DNA of 27,133 nt from JALYNX01 sp963724825 (GTDB lineage Bacteria; Actinomycetota; Acidimicrobiia; Spongiisociales; ZC4RG35). The DNA is taken from the NCBI GenBank assembly GCA_963724825.1, contig CAVRWT010000012.1, positions 1 to 27,133 on the forward strand. The letters are read 5' to 3'. Both the position numbers and the translations under genes were made by a program. Positions 22,622 through 27,133 of this stretch are shown here, one piece after another (the first letter of the stretch is position 1; each line of letters opens with the position of its first letter). The notes below the pieces were generated by a model that saw only the letters and a list, made by a program, of their open reading frames with translations, ran no database searches and had not been told where the DNA came from.

Positions 22622-24415
22622 CTAGAAGGCTTCGACCCCAAGGCTCATGACCGCACCATCTTCACTCACCGCCGCGTCGCGCCTCGCGCCCACCTGAGGA
22701 GCAGCCAGGCGAATGAACCACCGCGCCGATGCCACCTTGCCTTCGTAGAACGGATCCACGTCGACCTTGGCATGTGCGATCTCGGCTTGACGCAGGAGTT
22801 GCCAGGCGATGACCACCTCCGCAAACGACGCAAGCAAGGAGTTGGTGTGCAACCCAACCTTGTAGATCTCCGCCGAATCACCGGTGAACGAATCGAGAAG
22901 GTGCTCGACCATCGACCCCAACTGGGTCTGGGCCCCGTCGAGCATGACACCCAAGAGCTCACGCTCGGAGGCGATCGGGTCGTCAGTGCCTCCATCCTTC
23001 ACGAACTCAGTGATCTCCGACGCAAGGGCTGCCACGGTGTTCCCCTGGTCGCGCGAGATCTTGCGGAAGAAGAGATCCAACGCCTGGATGCCGGTGGTCC
23101 CCTCGTAGATGGTGTCGATCTTGGTGTCCCGGATGTACTGCTCGAGGGGGTAATCCTGGGTGTACCCCGAGCCCCCGAGAACCTGCAGGGCGTCGGCCAG
23201 CTGGTGGTAGGCCGTCTCTGATGCGTAACCCTTGACCAGGGGCAGAAGGAAGTCGGAACGTCGCTCCCAGCGGTCGTCGTCGGGGTGAAGGCGTGATTGA
23301 TCCTGGACCCAGGCGGTGTACATCACGAGAGCCCGCAAACCTTCGGAATACGCCTTGAGATTCATCAGCATGCGCCGCACGTCGGGGTGGCTGATGATCG
23401 AGACCCGAGGCGCAGTCTTGTCGCCGGATTTGGTGAGATCCGCACCCTGCTGGCGCTGCTTGGCGTACTCGAGGGCATTCAAGTATCCGGTGCTCAAGGT
23501 CCCCATCGCCTTGGTGCCGATCATCATTCGGGCCCCTTCGATGACCCTGAACATCTGACGGATCCCATCGTGGACATTCCCGACCAAGGTCCCGATCGCC
23601 GGCTTGTCGGCACCGAAGGTCATTTCACAGGTGGTGGAGCCCTTGAGGCCCATCTTCTTCTCGATGTGGGTGGCGACGACTCCGTTGCGCTCCCCGAGAC
23701 TTCCGTCTTCGTTGACCAGGTACTTGGGGACCACGAACAAGGAGAGGCCTTTGGACCCTGCGATTGCGCCCTCCGGGCGGGCCAGGACCAGATGAATGAT
23801 GTTCTCCGTGGCGTCGTGCTCCCCGCCGGTGATGAAGCGCTTCACCCCTTCGAGGTGCCAGGTGCCATCACCCATGTCTATCGCCTTGGTCACGCTGGCG
23901 CCGACATCGGAGCCGGCATCGGGCTCGGTGAGGATCATGCTCCCGGACCATTGCCGATCCATCCAAAGCTGAGCCAGCGCCTTTTGTTTCTCAGTGCCCT
24001 CCTCGTACAAGACGCCCGCAAAGAGAGATCCGCCGGCGTACCAAGCGACCGCCGTATTCGAGGCGAGGAGCATCTCCTGCGTCGCCCAGAGCAGCGTGGG
24101 GGGCACGGGCATCCCGCCCAGCTCGACGCGGGCCCCGAACCGATCCCATCCGCCATCCTTGTAGGCCTTGACCCCTGCTTTGACCGTTTCGGGGAGGACG
24201 ACACTTCCGTCTTTCAACTCGAGTGGGATCCGGTCCTGGTCCACGTAGGCGGCCGCGAATTCCTCACGAGCCAATCGTTCGATGGCGTGGAGGACGTCCG
24301 TGGCGATGTTCAGGTCGAGGTCTGACCATTCCCCTGCTCCGAGATGGTCCTGGATGCGAAGCACCTCGAAGAGATTGAACTCGATATCCCGCAGATTCGA
24401 CCTGTAGTGGCTCAC
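22622..24415 (-). CDS. Acyl-CoA dehydrogenase, long form (about 600 residues)
   Basis: Intact 597-residue protein of the FadE5/DmdC-like long acyl-CoA dehydrogenases. An N-terminal helical domain precedes WSGSMILTEPDAGSDVGA (flavin and substrate contact), KRFITGGEHDATENI, IEKKMGLKGSTTCEM and the catalytic base in DTIYEGTTGIQALDLFFRK. The C-terminal extension of about 150 residues (from AALASEITEFV) is typical of this long subgroup. It should oxidise acyl-CoA to 2-enoyl-CoA with FAD; chain length cannot be told. The GTG start at 24415 has GGGAG about 11 bases upstream. A divergent TetR-type regulator with an operator between them suggests control by fatty-acyl or CoA thioester signals. Confidence 0.95.
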   Translation of the reverse strand: MSHYRSNLRDIEFNLFEVLRIQDHLGAGEWSDLDLNIATDVLHAIERLAREEFAAAYVDQDRIPLELKDGSVVLPETVKAGVKAYKDGGWDRFGARVELGGMPVPPTLLWATQEMLLASNTAVAWYAGGSLFAGVLYEEGTEKQKALAQLWMDRQWSGSMILTEPDAGSDVGASVTKAIDMGDGTWHLEGVKRFITGGEHDATENIIHLVLARPEGAIAGSKGLSLFVVPKYLVNEDGSLGERNGVVATHIEKKMGLKGSTTCEMTFGADKPAIGTLVGNVHDGIRQMFRVIEGARMMIGTKAMGTLSTGYLNALEYAKQRQQGADLTKSGDKTAPRVSIISHPDVRRMLMNLKAYSEGLRALVMYTAWVQDQSRLHPDDDRWERRSDFLLPLVKGYASETAYHQLADALQVLGGSGYTQDYPLEQYIRDTKIDTIYEGTTGIQALDLFFRKISRDQGNTVAALASEITEFVKDGGTDDPIASERELLGVMLDGAQTQLGSMVEHLLDSFTGDSAEIYKVGLHTNSLLASFAEVVIAWQLLRQAEIAHAKVDVDPFYEGKVASARWFIRLAAPQVGARRDAAVSEDGAVMSLGVEAF

Positions 24416-24436
24416 CCGACTATCTGCTCCCAGTAT

Positions 24437-24470
24437 TTGAGTGATAACTCTAATTTGTATGAACGCTCAA
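24437..24470. promoter_or_regulatory. Operator-like inverted repeat in the acd-tetR divergent region
   Basis: Arms TTGAGTG (24437-24443) and CGCTCAA (24464-24470) match 6 of 7, with a further loose symmetry inside. A palindrome in the gap between a TetR-type gene and the gene it faces is the usual binding site. It would overlap promoter elements in both directions. Confidence 0.5.
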
Positions 24471-24485
24471 TGTAAGGCTGATCGC

Positions 24486-24491
24486 TACCGT
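24486..24491 (+). promoter_or_regulatory. Putative -10 element of the tetR gene
   Basis: TACCGT sits 7 bases before the ATG at 24499 with no Shine-Dalgarno sequence, the expected spacing of a leaderless transcript. Confidence 0.45.
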
Positions 24492-24498
24492 TTCCGTC

Positions 24499-25060
24499 AT
24501 GCGGTACAAGGCAGGCCTCGAGACCAATGATCGGATCCTCGATGCCACCAGGACGTTGATCGCAGGCAAAGGCCTCGAAGGGACCACGATCAAGGCGATC
24601 TGTGACGAAGCAGGCGTGCTTCCGGGGAGCTTCTACAACCTGTTCGACTCGAAGGAGCAGGCCGTTCTGACTGTCGTCCGCGAGGCGATCGATGCCGTCG
24701 ACCCCGACCCCGAAGGGCAAGGGACCGACACCCTGGGCGAGCTGGTCGACGCCTATGAGCGCTTTCTCGTCGAGCAGCCGGCCTTGGCCCGGGTCTACAT
24801 CCGGATCGCGGTCTCTGGCGCAGCCACCAACCCAGAGCTGAGGGGCCGACTGCTCCGGCATCACGAGGGACGGGTTCGCCGTTTCGCATCTGCCATCCAG
24901 CGGCAGGCCCCGGATGTCCCTGATGAGCACGCCACCCGTCGCGCCGAGACCTTGGTCCTGGCTCTCAACGGCATCGCTCTTCACCGGGTTCTCGACCCCC
25001 ACTTCGATGTCGCCGCCCACGCCCGGGCGCTGCTCGAGGACAGCGGCAGCCGTCGGCTGA
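24499..25060 (+). CDS. TetR/AcrR family regulator
   Basis: The N-terminal helix-turn-helix is clear: NDRILDATRTLIAGKGLEGTTIKAICDEAGVLPGSFYNLFDSKEQAV. A helical ligand-binding domain follows to about ALLEDSGS. In the frame as given there is no stop and the protein runs straight into the next gene. I place the end at the TGA at 25058-25060, reached by removing one extra base near 25045-25057, because the length (about 187 residues) and a GAGGTG Shine-Dalgarno sequence for the next gene then fall into place. It probably represses the divergent acyl-CoA dehydrogenase and itself. The ligand is unknown. Confidence 0.85.
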
Positions 25061-25068
25061 GGTGCCCG

Positions 25069-25992
25069 ATGGAATTCGCCATTCAAAATCGCGGGCCCTG
25101 GGAACTGGTCCTGGCTACTGCCGCGCTGGGCAGAACAGCTCGGGCTGTCGGCGATTGCACTCCCCGACCACTACTTGGAACGGGGAGACGACCCGAATCA
25201 CCCTGCCTATGACCATCTGGTTGCATCTCGCCGGCCTCGCCCGGGAGACCACCAAACTCGAGTTGGTCTCGTTACTGGCCCCAGTTGACCTTTTCGGCAC
25301 CCGGCTGTGCTTTCCAGGATGAGGGCGGTAACCCTGGATGAGATCTCAAACGGCCGCTTCACCCTGGGAGGTCGGAGTGGGGCTGGCTCGAATGAGGATT
25401 CGAGCTCTACGGGATCGACTCCCCGAGAGGAAAGTCCGCTACGAAATGCTCGAGGAGTGCCTTGCCTATCTCCGTGCGGCCCTGACTCCCGAGGCGAAAT
25501 CTTTCAAGGGAGCTCACTACCAGTTGGCCGAATTCGATCCCCATCCTCATCCCGTAAATCTGCGGCTGTTGGTTGGGGGCGGTGGTCCCCGAAAGCCCCA
25601 CGGCTGGCGGGCCTCTATGCCGACGAATTCAACATCTACGCCTGCCGTCCGAGGGTACCACGCGGCGCGTGCGACGGCGGCACGCACCGCGGCGGCGGGT
25701 GCCGGCCGTGATCCGGGCTCGATCTTCCTGTCCGTGGCGGGGCCGGCGGTGGCGGCCCGCAAGGAGAGCGACTACCGCCGGCTTCTCGAGAGCGTGCAGC
25801 GAAAACCGAAGTCGACAACCGAGCGGATCGAGACGGTCTATTCAGAACGGGGCTATCCGCACGGTCAGGCTCCAAACCCGCCGAGATGGTCGCCGCACTG
25901 GAAGAAGCAGGTTGTCAGCGCTTTTACATGCAGGTCTTCGTGGTCGAGCTCGAAATCCTCGACCTCGTCTACGGGCAGCGTACCAGGCATGA
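25069..25992 (+). CDS. LLM class flavin/F420-dependent oxidoreductase, many frameshifts
   Basis: Begins MEFAIQNRGPWELVLATA with a GAGGTG Shine-Dalgarno sequence at about 7 bases. In successive frames it reads WAEQLGLSAIALPDHYLERG, HLAGLARETTKLELVSLLAPV, RHPAVLSRM..AVTLDEISNGRFTLG, PERKVRYEMLEECLAYLRAAL, FDPHPHPVNLRLLVGGGGPRK and EEAGCQRFYMQVFV. These are the N-terminal strand, dehydrogenase loop, ISNGRFTLG and GGGGPR motifs of luciferase-like monooxygenases and F420-dependent oxidoreductases. The order is right and nothing large is missing, so at least five shifts are needed but only small ones. The likely end is TGA at 25990-25992, overlapping the next start. The substrate is unknown. Confidence 0.8.
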
Positions 25993-27022
25993 TGGTCATG
26001 CCACAGCAGCGATCATCGGGACCGGGCTGATCGGAGGCCTCCGTGCGGCCTGGCTCTCCACGATCAAGGGTGGGCGACAACGGGGTGGGACCCGTCCGTC
26101 GAGGCACTGGCGGTTGCCTCCGAACGGGGCGCCGTCGATGCGGCTGATTCGATCGGCGGCACGATCGAAGGGACAGACCTCGTGATTCTCGCCGGCCCTC
26201 TGTCTGCGAACCTCGAGACTTCGGCCATCTTGGAGACGGACGCCCTCGTCACTGATGTGACCAGCGTCAAGCGGCCGATCGTCCTGGGGTGCCGCCCCGG
26301 ATTCGCTTCGTCGGCGGGCACCCGATGGCTCGACGGGAGCGTGCCGGCCCGGCCACGACCTCCGGTTCCCTGTTCCGGGGTGCCACCTGGATACCTTTGC
26401 GATGACCAGGCCGGCCCCGAGGATCGTCAACGATCCGCGACGTGGTGACATCGATTGACGCCGACCCGGTGGTCATGCTGCCGACCATCACGATCGAGTC
26501 GTTGCCGCCATATCACATCTCCCCCACCTGCTCGCTGTCGCCCTGTCGATCTAGTCGCTGGCAACCCGGACGACGCCGACCTCGTTTCTGGCAGCTTCCG
26601 TGACCTGACCCCGAGTGGCTTCGGCAGAGTCGGCCTGGTGGCCCGAGGTGCTGGCTGCGAACTCGGAGTCCGTAGGCGAAGCCCTCGACGGCTTGATCGA
26701 GAATCTGGAGGCCCTCCGTGCCGAGATCGAGATCGGGAACCTCGACGCCGTGGCCGAGAGCCTCGATCGGGCGAGGCGGGAGGGCAGAGATAGCACCTCC
26801 GGTCGCGGGGGTGGAAGTGATACTTTCCGACCGACCTGGTGAGATCGGCCTTGTCGGCCAGGCACTGCGAGCCCGGCCGCGTCAACGTCCGCGACCTGCA
26901 GCTCCGCCATGCGGTGCATGGAGGAGGCGGCATCCTGACCATCTCGGTTCCGACCCGCCGAGGTGGAGCCACTAAAGGCTGCGCTGGCACAAGAAGGATT
27001 TCCGGTGGAGGAGCAAGTATGA
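25992..27022 (+). CDS. tyrA: Prephenate dehydrogenase with C-terminal ACT domain, many frameshifts
   Basis: An ATG at 25992 or 25998 leads, after a base shift, into AAIIGTGLIGG, the Rossmann glycine motif. A long readable stretch at about 26100-26280 (EALAVASERGAVDAADSIGG..DLVILAGPLSANLE..DALVTDVTSVKRPIV) is the core of TyrA, where the Asp-Val-Thr-Ser-Val-Lys segment is characteristic. VGGHPMA, SGSLFRGATW and AVASLSH-like stretches follow in other frames. A C-terminal ACT domain reads ILSDRPGEIGLVGQAL, VNVRDLQLRHAVHG and ILTISVPTRR, ending EEQV with TGA at 27020-27022. It should convert prephenate to 4-hydroxyphenylpyruvate for tyrosine synthesis, with the ACT domain for feedback. Confidence 0.75.
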
Positions 27023-27133
27023 AGTTCTCGATCATGACCGAGCCTCACCTCGGAGGAGACCTCCGAGCCAGTTGTTGGCCACGGCTCGACTCGCCGAAGC
27101 AAAGAAGCTCGTGTCGTTTGCTCGATGTGACCA
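27019..27133 (+). CDS. N-terminus of an LLM class oxidoreductase (3' truncated)
   Basis: ATG at 27019 overlaps the TyrA stop (ATGA). It reads MKFSIMTEPHLGG and, after a base shift in the GACCTCCGAG region, LLATARLAEAKKLVSFARCD, matching the N-terminal strand and first helices of F420-dependent LLM enzymes. The window ends after about 37 codons. Confidence 0.65.
   Translation, partial: MKFSIMTEPHLGGDLRASCWPRLDSPKQRSSCRLLDVT

Noticed and set aside
23297..24325. Open frame of 342 codons on + opposite the acyl-CoA dehydrogenase
   Set aside because: Shadow frame for the same reason; the minus-strand protein is intact and full length.

Overview
The window looks like a contig from a high-GC actinobacterium, most likely of the Acidimicrobiia type. 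The grounds are: F420-type LLM oxidoreductases, a UPF0182 membrane protein, SLH proteins with the GCNPP..N.FCP pattern, many GTG/TTG starts, and several starts placed 7-10 bases after a TANNNT -10 box, which suggests leaderless transcripts. No rRNA, tRNA, CRISPR array, insertion sequence or phage gene was seen.

Layout. (1) 1-4803: a surface-sugar cluster. It holds the end of a glycosyltransferase-like gene on +, facing a minus-strand operon of two GT2 glycosyltransferases, a CMP-sugar (NeuA/PtmB-like) cytidylyltransferase, a D-2-hydroxyacid dehydrogenase and an SDR. (2) 5033-9273: a UPF0182 protein (+) converging on a Wzm/Wzt-type polysaccharide export ABC transporter (-). (3) 9639-13673: a tightly overlapping five-gene operon of a MauE-like membrane protein, a Tat-exported Cys-rich protein resembling the methylamine dehydrogenase light chain fused to GDWNGDG repeats, a MauD-like thioredoxin-fold protein, an unknown 152-aa protein and an SLH protein. 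No MauB or MauG is present. This is the best candidate for an undescribed system. (4) 13670-16269: an M24 peptidase (-), and divergently a secreted protein joining a polysaccharide-lyase-14-like domain to three SLH repeats (+). (5) 16276-20810: a minus-strand lipoate/2-oxoacid dehydrogenase cluster, lpd - E2 acyltransferase - a LipB-LipA fusion, with a 58-bp palindromic repeat present twice inside it. (6) 20874-22585: a 30-codon membrane micro-ORF coupled to an alpha/beta hydrolase, converging on three small minus-strand genes (membrane protein, double zinc ribbon, 79-aa conserved-looking protein). (7) 22622-25060: an acyl-CoA dehydrogenase and a divergent TetR regulator sharing an operator-like palindrome. 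(8) 25069-27133: an LLM oxidoreductase, prephenate dehydrogenase with ACT domain, and the start of a second LLM oxidoreductase.

Sequence quality matters for reading this window. Single-base frameshifts are dense in the first 3.5 kb and the last 2.1 kb and sparse (roughly one per 3-5 kb) between. In every case the protein resumes in another frame and family motifs are kept. I read these as sequencing or assembly indels near contig ends rather than gene decay, so broken genes are given as single CDS features spanning their full extent.

Gene packing is extreme. Most same-strand neighbours overlap by ATGA, GTGA or TGATG, and all five convergent pairs are separated by 16 bases or fewer, two of them sharing a CTAG that carries both stop codons.
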